From Sipunculus nudus (lineage: Eukaryota > Annelida > Sipuncula > Golfingiida > Sipunculidae): a stretch of DNA of 64,000 bases. The DNA is taken from positions 45,040,659-45,104,658 of the forward strand of contig CM049313.1 of NCBI GenBank assembly GCA_026874595.1, read 5' to 3'. A program made the translations under genes and the position numbers. The notes under the pieces were generated by a model. It did no database searches, was not told the origin of the DNA, and was given only the letters and a program-made list of their open reading frames with translations. Below are positions 22,434-32,623 of the stretch, piece after piece; position 1 is the stretch's first letter; the number at the start of each line of letters is the position of its first letter.

Positions 22434-22453
22434 AATGGCCTATGGGCCACTAG
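22434..22453 (+). mobile_element. Terminus of a Helitron-like element (CTAG end)
   Basis: Hairpin TGGCCTATGGGCCA followed directly by CTAG and a T-rich flank. This is the A-type terminus with the fuller CTAG form in place of the more common CTTG. The LINE remnant starts immediately to its right. Confidence 0.55.
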
Positions 22454-22454
22454 T

Positions 22455-23532
22455 TTTGTCTGACGTTTCTGTTAAATTGAGCCAGCCGACGGCAGCTTTG
22501 TGTGAAGGGAAAATCTCTATTCAAAAGGCCACGAAAGCACTGTAAGGTTTTGAATCCGCTTAAAGACCAGGCATTGACGGTTTATCAGTTGAATTCTATA
22601 ACAAGTTTTGGAATCTTATCGGCCCAGATTAAGTGAAGGTTTCAACACTTCTTTTCATATTGAGCATTTTCTATCCTCACAACAGTAGGGATTATTTAAC
22701 TGATATTTAAAAAAGGGGACCGCATATTAAAAAAATGAAGACCAATAAAATTAACACTTTACAGGTGTTTAACAAATCGTATGCGGGATGTATTGAATAA
22801 TAATATATGTCATGACCAAACGTGTTCTGTTAAAGGTCGCTATATTATTCAAACAGCTTGTTTAATAAGGGATGCTATTGAATACATGAAAATTCCTAGG
22901 GCCATAATCTGTATCGACCAAGAAAAAGCTTTCGATCGTTTAAGTTGGGATTTAATGTTTTTATGTTTGAGCCATTTTGGGTTTAGGTCAGATTTTATTG
23001 CGTGGGTTAAACTATGTTATAAAGATGTACGAAGTTGTGTAAAAATTAATGGATATTTTTCTTCTTTCTCTTATTTTCATAGAGGTACAAGGCAAGGCTG
23101 TCATCTAAGCCCTTTACTCTATGCAACTGTTGCAGAAACCCTAACGGATATTATACGAAACGACTCAGAAATTAACGGTATTACTTAACCAGATGATGGC
23201 GAAATTAAGATCGCTGTATATGTCAACTCTATATACAGATGTTTTCACGTTTTAAATGTGTTTGAGGGTGCATCGGGAGCCAAGGTGAACGAAGAGAAAA
23301 CAGAAGGTTATGGTAAGGTTGTAATGTGAGAAGGGGGATACACCACATACGGCATGGTCATCGAGATTTGTTTAAGTTTTTGGTTTTATTTAGGCAACGA
23401 AGAAGTATTGACGAATTCTGTTGTTTCTAGAGGCATCTGGTATTTTACAAGTATCATTAATATTCCACATTGGGTTATTGAGTAGTTGGATGCTTTATTT
23501 TTGGATTTCTTCTGTAATTTTATTTAAAAAAA
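22455..23532 (+). pseudogene. LINE reverse transcriptase remnant (Tx1/L1-like), 5' part
   Basis: Degenerate non-LTR reverse transcriptase in roughly one frame. Visible blocks in order: GIDGLSVEFYNKFWNLIGPD (about 22570-22630), KKGD, RPI after a Trp-to-stop change, LTNRMRDVLNNNICHDQTCS (22769-22828), IDQEKAFDRLSWDLMF (about 22914-22962), GYFSSFSYFHRGTRQGCHLS (about 23050-23110), then a stop at 23188. After that come VFEGASGAKVNEEKTEG and WYFTSIINIPHWVIE. The family order fits the Tx1 branch of L1-like elements. The expected YADD box reads YVNS (about 23218-23229), so the catalytic aspartates are gone. The endonuclease domain is absent. The body resumes at 26494 after an inserted element. Confidence 0.85.
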
Positions 23533-23695
23533 CAAGGGACCCATGGGTCACAGCGCTCAGCTGAAGTTTGAAATTTTTGCAAATGCAAAATATTCTATTG
23601 TAATGTATTTTCCTTTATATATAATCATATGAGAGGCTAAGAGGAAAGTACGGAAGCGTATTGCTGCCACCTAGTAAAAGAAAATAAATTATTTA

Positions 23696-23850
23696 TCTCG
23701 TACGTACGACATAATATCTAGTACGTACGACATAGTATCTCGTACGTACGACATACTATCTCGTACGTACGACATAGTATCTCGTACGTACGACATATTA
23801 TCTCGTACGTACGACATACTATCTCATACGTACGACATAATAAATCTTAC
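23696..23850. repeat. 21-bp tandem repeat, seven units, left arm
   Basis: Seven units of 'CTCGTACGTACGACATAxTAT' in tandem, each containing the palindrome CGTACGTACG. Confidence 0.95.
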
Positions 23851-23898
23851 GGGCCTGTTTCTCAGACTACACAACAGACCAACTGATATATGTATAAG

Positions 23899-23900
<2 letters not shown>

Positions 23901-23953
<53 letters not shown>
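23901..23953. repeat. (AT)n microsatellite
   Basis: AT dinucleotides inside the left arm of the TIR element. They contribute to a ~270-bp insert that the right arm lacks. Confidence 0.95.
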
Positions 23954-23955
<2 letters not shown>

Positions 23956-25267
23956 AAATATTGTATGTTCTCCACCTCCTTGCAAACAGTTTGATCACCG
24001 TTGAACCGGAACGAACGTATATAAATATATATATTTCTTTATTTATTTATATATACTATATATTTAAATTCTTTTCGATTATATCATTTTTCTGTGTATG
24101 GGTTTCTGAAATATTTCAAGGAAGCGAAATATATCAAGTCGTTGTCTGCAGATCATATACAGAACTTTCATTTTTAGATAGGTGATTAAATTCTGTTGGC
24201 AGCGTATGATGTTAAAATGATGAGCCTGTCATAGTATGAATAAAAAAAAATTGCCTTTGCCAAATTGAAAGGACAGCTACCAAATAGCCTAATTTTTAAG
24301 TGTTTGAGTATTGGGCAGGTTTCTAATATTCATAATTGATCTAAATATTAGATTTATGATATAACGCACGGTGTAGTGGATCATTAAAAAAATATTTAAT
24401 GTATATACAACCATTGATATAATGTGGGTAGCGGAACAGTCCACAACCCATTTTATGCGGTACATATATTTTTTTTTAATTTGAATTAAATAAAAAAAAT
24501 ATTAAAGACTATAACTCATGGACATGCGATTAATCTGTGAAAGAAGAATACAAAATTATAATACAAGTCTTTTGTTCATATGTCAGGCCGAAGTGGTGGT
24601 AAAGCCTACACCTAAGATCGGTTTGATTTGCGGATAAGTATAAAATCTTAAATGTGGTACATGTACGTGTAACTTGTCCTGCTACTGTAGACGGCATGGA
24701 GTTAAACTTATGGGATCAAGCACTCCGTTTCATAATTAATATAGGAATCATTAACCTCTCCTTATTGGCATCTCTGTAAGTGACACTTAAGTTTCATATT
24801 CATTTGCAATAATATGTGTATTGTCTCACGTTATTAACCATTTTTGGGTGAAAACGAAAGTTGTCCAGCAAATCCATGTCGACATTAATATCTCCTGTTC
24901 ACTGGTTTTATACGTTGTCATGGTTCTGTCTGTGAGTTAACACAGTCTCCGTGTGTCTGTTTACCATTACAAGACCGCTTGACTAGAGGCAAGATCTTAG
25001 TTGTGCACACCCGAAAATTATAAAAAAGAGAACAAACATGCAAAAAGAAACCCCCGAAAAAGCTAGAAAACCTTGATTTGTAAAGTTGGAATGTACGTCC
25101 ACCAGGTGGCGTGATCGCTGTTTGTTTTTCATCATTCATCGCACCCTTGGCAAGCCTTTTTCCACTTGCGTAACGGATTTAGCAAACGGTTTTAGAACGA
25201 AATATTGAATTTAATCACCTATCTAAAAATTAGAGTTCTGTGTATGACTGGTAGACAATGTAGATTA

Positions 25268-25378
25268 TGTCGTACGTACGAGATAATATGTCGTACGTAC
25301 GAGATAATATGTCGTACGTACGAGATAATATGTCGTACGTACGAGATACTATGTCGTACGTACGAGATACTATGTCGA
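25268..25378. repeat. 21-bp tandem repeat, five units, right arm (inverted)
   Basis: Five units of 'GTCGTACGTACGAGATAxTAT', the reverse complement of the left-arm array. The unequal copy number (7 against 5) shows that the arms have changed independently. Confidence 0.95.
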
Positions 25379-26493
25379 GATAAATAATTTATTTCTCTTT
25401 TACTAGGTGGCAGCAATACGCTTCCGTAGGAAAGAGGTCCTATTTGGTTCTAAAAATATGATTACAAAACTAATACTCTGACAAGACTTTCATGAAGAAA
25501 AACAGTAAAAGTTTTGAGATACTGTGATGCATATATGAAAAATTTACAGATGGACAATCAAGTGAACAGAATGGACTTTACCTTTATTTCACTTTCAAGG
25601 GAATAATGCATTTAAGTTTATATCAAAGCCTATTTTGTTTAGCATATCCACTTTTTCCATTAATAGTTTTTTTTTCAGATTCATTCCTTTTTATTTACAA
25701 GTAAAACTAATCTGAAAATATGTTAAAATATCAGAATTCTAAGTTGAAATCATTATTTATCTAAAGTGTAGCTCATATCGGGTCATATTATGCATACACA
25801 TATATATTTTGTTATTTTTAAATCACAAATGTTTAAACTTAATTTAAAAGAAAATAATGATACAACATGGCATCTTCAAGATTATTTCTTGAATCAATAT
25901 TTAAAAGTTTCGTACATTGGAGTTTCAGTACATGCTTAATTTTATTCACCAAAATAATTGATTCAGTAAATTTGATTAAAAAAAAATCTTTTATAATAAA
26001 GTATACATACCGTTGGTTGAATGAGGGTCAAACAATATCATTGTTCTAATTACTATCAAAGCTATAACTAATTACTGGAATTAATAGTCAATTTCACACC
26101 TGGTGAAGTTTTTACTCTTCTGAAGTAAGGAATTACTTATCTGATGAAAATCCACACATAGCTATACACCACTTTGTGGACATTATTAAATGCGCACTTT
26201 AATCATTGTAACCCTGGTGGTACAATACCAAATGTATGGGGAAAAATGCATACAAAATATGATACTAGGCAGCCTTGAAGTGTAACAATGGCTTTTTTAA
26301 TGGAAAAACAGAGGTTTTTCCTTAATATTTCGAAGGAACAAAGTCTTATTGACCATATTTTTGGTATGGTAGGAGATTTTGGGGACATCTAACTGTATGC
26401 AAAATTTTGGATTCATAGGTCCAACGGTTTCAAAACGACGGACAAAGGACCATGACTATAGCTCAGATGACTTTTTGTCAGCTGAGCTAAAAA

Positions 26494-27110
26494 TTAGTGA
26501 AGAAAGATGTTATATTTTTATCAAGGAATTATGGGGGACGCGATATAGTCAAAATAAAGGTAAAGGTTGAAGCATAACGGGTAATTTGGTTATTCTTAGT
26601 AATAAATATGACCCATAAATGTCGAATATTGACAGAATACTTCATTGGTTTGTATATAGGAGTCACTTTTGAGAAAAAAAAAATTTAGATTGTATTTATG
26701 CCAACCACAAAAATTGAAAGGAACAATTATATATAGAGAAACTCTAAAGGCATATCAAAAGTTAAATATTGCTTGTAGGACTGGTATTTATAATAAGAGT
26801 TCTATATTAAATCAAGTTTTATTTTCCAATCAACATGTGACTTAAGACAAACGGAAACCTTTCGTGCTTAAAGATTTTATATTTAAATGGTTGTATGTTA
26901 GTTAGACATGTCTGGAAAAGTCGCATTGGTTATTTTGATAGATTTGAGGATGTTTCTGTTAAATATAATATCCGGAAAACTGATAGGTTTAAGATGAGAT
27001 ACTCCACGATTGCGTGTTTTTCCTCTGGCTGGATATAAATTTTTTAAAGAAAAGGCTCTGAAGCGGAATACAAGATTATATTATTGATGTTGGGAATGGT
27101 AAGGTACTGG
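26494..27110 (+). pseudogene. LINE remnant (Tx1/L1-like), 3' part
   Basis: Continues the reverse transcriptase C-terminal region from 23532: LVKKDVIFLSRNYGGRDIVK, then KVKVEA, a stop, and later frame-shifted blocks (RETLKAYQKLNIAC, VLFSNQHV, KPFVLKDFIFKW, IGYFDRFEDVSVKYNI). These follow the order of the C-terminal region of Tx1-like elements. Several stops and shifts make it dead. Confidence 0.7.
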
Positions 27111-28839
27111 GAATCCAATAAATTTTCTTAAATATATCATTAAATTATATATACCATTTAGATGTTAATTTTGAGATTTCCATGTTTTTCTTCTTCGCTG
27201 CTCGGCAGCGTTTCAATTTTGGATGGATGTAAATTATTTATTCAAGAAGATTGCAGGTTAAACCATTGAGGTAAATTTGTATACGATTTGTTTGGATTTA
27301 GTCACAAATGGAGGGATTAGTCAGATACTAGTAAATTTATACGGTTGCTCGATTTTGTTTTGTGTTAGAAATTAAGTACTATGGAGTACTAGAAATAGAA
27401 GCATATTGGCCCGTCCGATTCAATTTCCTTTATAAAGCATATTTTTGTCAACCGAATATGAGGAACTATTTCATGGGGCTCGAAAAGCGCACAATAATCA
27501 AAATACACTCTACGAAAAAAGGGTTCTTGATGGTTCTTTTAAGAACCCACCTGGTTCTGGATTTTTCATTCCCGTGAAGAGGTTCCATCTGGAACACGAA
27601 TGTTCGTGCCATGACCATAACTACTATTGAAAAACTGATGGAACCTGTGTTGGCCGGATGTCCCAATGATAAGGACGCGCATGTGCAATTATTTGAACTA
27701 ATGAGGTCAACTTTTCAACAATAGGATGTTTTCGTCTTTTCTATCAGAAGTGGAAAAAGTATTATAAAAGTAAGACTTTTTTACATACTCTAATTTTTAT
27801 GTGAAGAATGTCGAAGTTATCTGCCTAGGGATTAACGATTTAGCGACTTAATGTACCCAATTAGTCTCTGTCTTTGTACAAATTTTCGTTCACTAAATCT
27901 AAACGTAGAAAAAGACCGATGATAAACATACTAAAGCGTGTATGAATTGCTGCAGTCATAAGTAATAGCAGTAGTAATACAAATCATGTATATTTTCGAA
28001 CAATTCCAGCATTGTAAAGGAAAATGATCGATTTTAAACAAATCGCCAAATAAAATTGTAAATCTGCTTCAGTGATTGAAACTAAACAAGCTGGACGATT
28101 ATACACGGAATAACATCCTGAAGATTGTTTACAGTACTCCATCCTTAATCATTTCTTTAAACTGTTCGACAAATCAATGATCATACAAGGGGCGTGAGAA
28201 TACATTGCCAAGAAAAACTGTTTGAGCTATATATAACTAGCAAATAGACAGATTGTAGCGCTGTTTTATTTTATATTAACTGTTTAACTAGGGTTTTCAT
28301 ATATGTTTAGAACATTATGTTGTCATAATGAAGCGCTATGTGGATAATAATTTTCTATATGGTTAAGTTTCTTTGATTTTTTTTTTATTATTGGGGGAGG
28401 GGGATTTCTCACCGCGATACAACAGCTGAGTGGTATGTCATTTATGTTAATGTCAATGATGGGTCAGGTTCTTTGTTTACCTCGGATGTCTATTGGTTTA
28501 CTTGTTAATTGGAACTATGCGAAGACATTCTGTGAATATGGGTAAGGGCACGGGTATTGTGTCCTGGTGCATTCAGATATGCTTTGAGTTAATTTGTATA
28601 CTTTTTCCTTTTTCTGGGGGGGGGGGGAGGGGAGTGATCTTACTTTTTATATATTTAATTTAATTTAGGTTGTCTTCATTTGAGTTTAGTTTTGGGCTTT
28701 GTTTATGTTTTGATTCGATAATATTTATTTGGAAGTCATACTGCGAAAATTGGTATCTTATCAAGTTATCAGTCATCGGTCTTATCTTTGGTCTCGTTTG
28801 GATGAACGTGAATGGTTTGCCGAGCGGACGGTTTATTTT
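27111..28839. other. AT-rich region without a recognised gene
   Basis: The first ~100 bases may still be LINE 3' end. At about 27515-27560 there is a short palindromic run (GGGTTCTTGATGG..AAGAACCCACC) of the kind seen at MITE ends. A G tract lies at 28615-28632. Nothing else is supported. Confidence 0.4.
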
Positions 28840-29273
28840 CAGGGGCGTAGCCAAGGGGGGCCGCAGGGGGGCATACACGCCTCCCCCCCCCCCATACAGT
28901 ACTCCCCGTCATCCCAAAATTTCGCTTAATCTAATAATGACTAAATTGTCTAAAACACAATCATGAAATTCCAGGTCACTGGTATCCTCAATTTTGGGAG
29001 ATATCAATTTAAATTTTCTTAAGAAAAGAGAGTTCTTTTTACATCGCTTTTTACCATATATTTTTCAGGGGAACATTGCCCATGCAGTAATTAATATATT
29101 GTTTATTGATAATTCTACATTTTAGTAGATTTGATCCTGCAAATATAATATTTTTATTTATTCGTCTTGTACAACCTGCTAAATTAATTGGAATTAAAAC
29201 AGTTGTATTTTGCGTAGGATTATTGTGAGGTATTTCGGCCCCCTCCCCTCCCTCAATCCTGGCTACGCGCCTG
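28840..29273. mobile_element. MITE with CAGGGGCGTAGCC ends
   Basis: Starts CAGGGGCGTAGCCAAGG and ends CCTGGCTACGCGCCTG, an imperfect terminal inverted repeat flanking ~430 bp with G- and C-tracts just inside. The CAGGGGCGTAGCC end is a common hAT-type terminus. No matching 8-bp target duplication is visible, so the class is tentative. No coding sequence. Confidence 0.55.
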
Positions 29274-29610
29274 AAGGGTGCGCATCAGTGATGGTCCCCA
29301 ACTAGAATCAGCTGTTGTATTCATCATGAGGCGGCCAATGTCTCTGGACTCATATGCTGCCGCGATCACTGTGTGACTCTGCTGACCATGGCGGATTTGA
29401 ATTAGTAGCCTCTGCCGGCACACGTAGGCGCTCCGCTGCCTGTTTGATATATATTGAGAGGGCAGCACATGATACTGTGCTGGTGACACTTTGAAATGAA
29501 TGTATTAATTTGTTGTAAGAGCTACGAACTCCAGATGCCCAGTAAACAGACAATCATATGAGATTCAGTGTTTCCAACTCCTAGGCTTCAAGCACTTTTG
29601 AGCATCTAAA

Positions 29611-30497
29611 CAAGGGACCCATGGTTCAGCTGAAGTTGGCCTTGAAGGTTAAAAATCTAAAATAATATCAAATGGAGATAAGTTGTGAGAGGAAGAAGTA
29701 ACATAAGCCATGGTTGGTTTATATGATTGGTTTGTATTGATGAGCAAGAAATTGTTGCAAATAATATTTTGTGACCTGACCATGTGTGTCCTAATGTTGA
29801 AACTAAAGCATGTGAGCAGTTTGTGAACAAATGATCTGTATACTATTACCATAATCATTAGTTGGCTTTTTTATTAACTGTTGACATTTCAGTAGTATAC
29901 AGATTTGTTCAATCGAATCTATTTTTTTTTATAATATATGTTATTCAATATATGTATTTTTTTTTTTTATTTTATGAAATGTATACAATTGAAATATAAC
30001 TAATGTCCCCAGTCTACAGATAAAATGAATTGGTGGTGGTGGTTGTGGTAGTCATGGTGGGGCGGGGTAGGAATGATGGGAGTTACAACATATCTGTATT
30101 ATTATAGTGTATATACACAGGATTTTCACTTAATTAAACAATGATTTCAGGATGAAACAAGTGGCCCATGGGCCATGACGCTCAGCTGAATTCAAGGAAT
30201 GTTGAACAATGAGCAAAATGACTGCCAGAGTGCAAACAAATCATGAATTTTGTGAAGAGACCTTAGAAATGGGTTTCAGTGGGCTTTTGGACAGATGACA
30301 ACTTCATTTGAAGGTCTCATAAATAGAAAACAAGTGACCCATGGGTCATGACGCTCAGCTGCCAAGCATGACCTGCGACATCATGGGCTGCGATTCACAA
30401 CTAGTAAAATTGTTGCAGAACCTATATGCCAATTTTGTTTAAACTTTCTACTTTGCCATAAATTCTTATCATATATGTCTGGTTAAAACATAGTGGA
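29611..30497 (-). repeat. Family A fragments (three CTTG-type ends)
   Basis: Three terminus signatures lie close together: CAAGGGACCCATGG at 29611, CAAGTGGCCCATGGGCCATG near 30155, and CAAGTGACCCATGGGTCATG near 30331, each followed by GCTCAGCTGA. The sequence 29640-29990 is a near copy of 45960-46290. They look like truncated or serial insertions. Confidence 0.55.
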
Positions 30498-32623
30498 CTA
30501 GATATTTCTTGGCACCGCAGGTGCCAGAGTATCCCCAGACATAGTAGGGCCCCCCCCCCCCCTTTTAAGAATAGGCCCCCATTTTTAGCAGTATTTACTG
30601 ACACTTGGCAAGCAATTATTGTTTCTTCCATCTATCAATCCACAATCTTTTTGAAGATGTTGGTCCTGTGACCTTGACCTTTGACCTCATGACCCAAAAA
30701 TCAATTGGGGTCTTGCTTTTTCAATGGGACATATACAAGTCAAGTTTGAAATCTTTACATCAATAAAAGCAGGAATTATCATCCAGAAACTAATTTTTGG
30801 ACAGATGGCTCCTGTGGCCTTGACCTTTGACCTTGTGACCCCAAAATTGATATTAATCATCCACTTTTATATATAAATCAATAGAGGTCTAGATTTATTG
30901 ATGGGCCATATATAAGTCAGGTTTGAAATCCATATATTAATCCAAGCTTGAATTATCATCTCTGGAACTAATTTTTGGACAGATGGCTCCTGTGACTTTA
31001 ACCTTTGACCTTGTGACCACAAAATTGACAGGCGTCTTCCTCTATTGGCAGATGAACTATATGTGCAAGATGAAAGGTCTGAGATGAAATGTTTGGCTGA
31101 AAATTCATCCACAATCTTTTTAAAGATGTGTCCTGTGACCTTGACCTTTGACCTCATGACCCCAAAATCAATTGGAGTCTTGCTTTTTCAATGGGACATA
31201 TATAAGTCAAGTTTGAAATCAATACATCAATAAAAGCAGGAATTATCATCCAGAAACTAATTTTATGACATATAGCTCCTGTGGCCTTGACCTTTGTTCT
31301 TGTGACCCCAAAATTGATATAACACATATAACCATTCACTTACATATGTTGTTAAAGAGGAAACAATGACAGGCTTTCAAAATCACTTGTTTTTAAAATC
31401 AGTCCCACTTTTTAGTTCACTCTGTGGACTTATGCCATGGTCCACTGTAAACTGTCCACCATCCTTTGTTTGTTACTAAATATCTCAACACCTACAGCAG
31501 CTACCTTCATTAAACTGATCATGGGATGGACATGCAAAAATAAGCTTTTGGTGGCGCCACCTATGTTGACCTACTTTCTACGAGACGAAATGATCTTTTC
31601 CACTTCTTCCAAGATAAGTCATAGAGTATTAATATTTTGGCCTTCATATCATAGTCAACAGTTCCTTAGAGGAAGGGGAATAATTTGAGTATGAATTCAG
31701 TCAAGTCATTTTCAAGATGGCATCTCTATGGAACTTCAATTGTGTCGATCACTAAATTTGACAACTTGATGTGTTTCTATATAGATGTATTGTCTGTTAC
31801 CAAATATCTTAGGAACTGCTGCAGCCTTCAGTTTCAAATTTCGAGGAATATTGATCATGTGACTGCTAAATGATCATCCACTATTGGCAAGTGAGCTATA
31901 TATTCAAGATGGAAGACCTTGAAAGTTCTTAAAAGGCTTAAAATGCATCCACAGTATCTTGTAAGATGCAAGTCCAGTGACCTTGACCTTAGACCTCATG
32001 ACCCTGGAACCTATAGGGTTCTTACTTTAGTAGTGGGCCATACATAAGTCACGTTTGAAATCCAAACACTGGAGATATCATAAGAGGTGTGTGATTTTCA
32101 CCAAATATGGACACATTAAAGGTCAAGGCCAGTCTCATGGTAAAGGTCATGACCCAAATGTAAACAGACCTCATCCCATAGCCCATCTCTCTACATGTGC
32201 ATAATATGAAAGAAATCTGTCCATTAGTTTTTGACTTATAATGCTTACAATACTGTCAAGTGGCAATTATGGGGGTATTAAAAGGCGTAAAAACAAGAAA
32301 AGGATTCCGGTATATCACAAGGCTATCCAAGATCTTGTCACCTTAATTTTTAGACCAGTCCATGCAAGCTTACTTGAGATATTTAAGAATTTGTGTTATT
32401 TTCAGCAATAATGGACCTATGCAAGATCAAGGTCATTCTCCTAGCATAGGTCATGACCCCATTTTAAATAGGCTTCGTCCCCTTACCTATATCTATACAA
32501 ATGTAAAGTTTGAAAAAAATCAGTGAAATATTTTTTGAGTTATCCCACTCACAAGGTTTTTCTGCGGCGGCGGCTGAACCATCGTGAAACCATAGTATCC
32601 CGACTTTTTCTGGGGATACAATG
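30498..32623 (-). mobile_element. Helitron-like family B, long copy (B2)
   Basis: The left edge is CTAGATATTTCTTGGCACC, GCA, GGTGCC (hairpin and CTAG terminus). A C tract at 30550-30562 follows, then AGGTCA-rich monomers of ~170-340 bp. The right edge is GGCGGCGGCTGAACC, then 'ATAGTATCCCGAC..TCTGGGGATACAATG'. Both edges match the copy at 49974-51927. No protein is encoded. Confidence 0.7.
30660..31310. repeat. Monomers rich in AGGTCA half-sites
   Basis: Blocks reading TGACCTTGACCTTTGACCT (or one mismatch) at about 30669-30690, 30815-30836, 31135-31155 and 31275-31300. On the - strand each is AGGTCA, one base, AGGTCA, AGGTCA. The surrounding ~170-bp text (CAATGGGACATATA, AAGTCAAGTTTGAAATC, AATTATCATCCAG) is repeated too. 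Confidence 0.85.

Larger units (their letters stand above)
23649..25428. mobile_element. Non-autonomous TIR DNA element with 21-bp arrays in its ends
   Basis: The termini TACGGAAGCGTATTGCTGCC and its exact complement sit at 23649 and 25428. The inverted match continues through 'CACCTAGTAAAAG' and the 21-bp arrays, and resumes further in at about 24145-24190 versus 25205-25250 (shared TTTTTAGATAGGTGATTAAA). GGAAAG flanks both ends (23643-23648 and 25429-25434), a 6-bp target duplication. The related repeat at 45.62 kb has the uninterrupted site (AAGAGGAAAAGG..CCTATTTGG). No transposase is seen. The superfamily is not identified; 6-bp duplications are unusual. Confidence 0.8.
23533..26493 (-). 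mobile_element. Helitron-like family A copy (A1), inserted in the LINE
   Basis: The left edge CAAGGGACCCATGGGTCAC is the CTTG terminus with its hairpin. The right edge is the long hairpin 'TAGCTCAGATGAC..GTCAGCTGAGCTA' plus A-run at about 26457-26493. The LINE reading continues on both sides, IPHWVIE..FNFI-type before and LVKKDVIFLSRNYGG after, which fixes the insertion to an A|T junction. Without the nested element at 23649-25428 the copy is ~1.2 kb. No protein is encoded. Confidence 0.72.

Noticed and set aside
23696-25378. CRISPR-like direct repeats
   Set aside because: The 21-bp units are contiguous without spacers and lie in inverted arms of a TIR element in animal DNA.
25205-25387. Frame repeating CRTYEII
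   Set aside because: Translation of the 21-bp array, which is a multiple of three and so stays open by chance.
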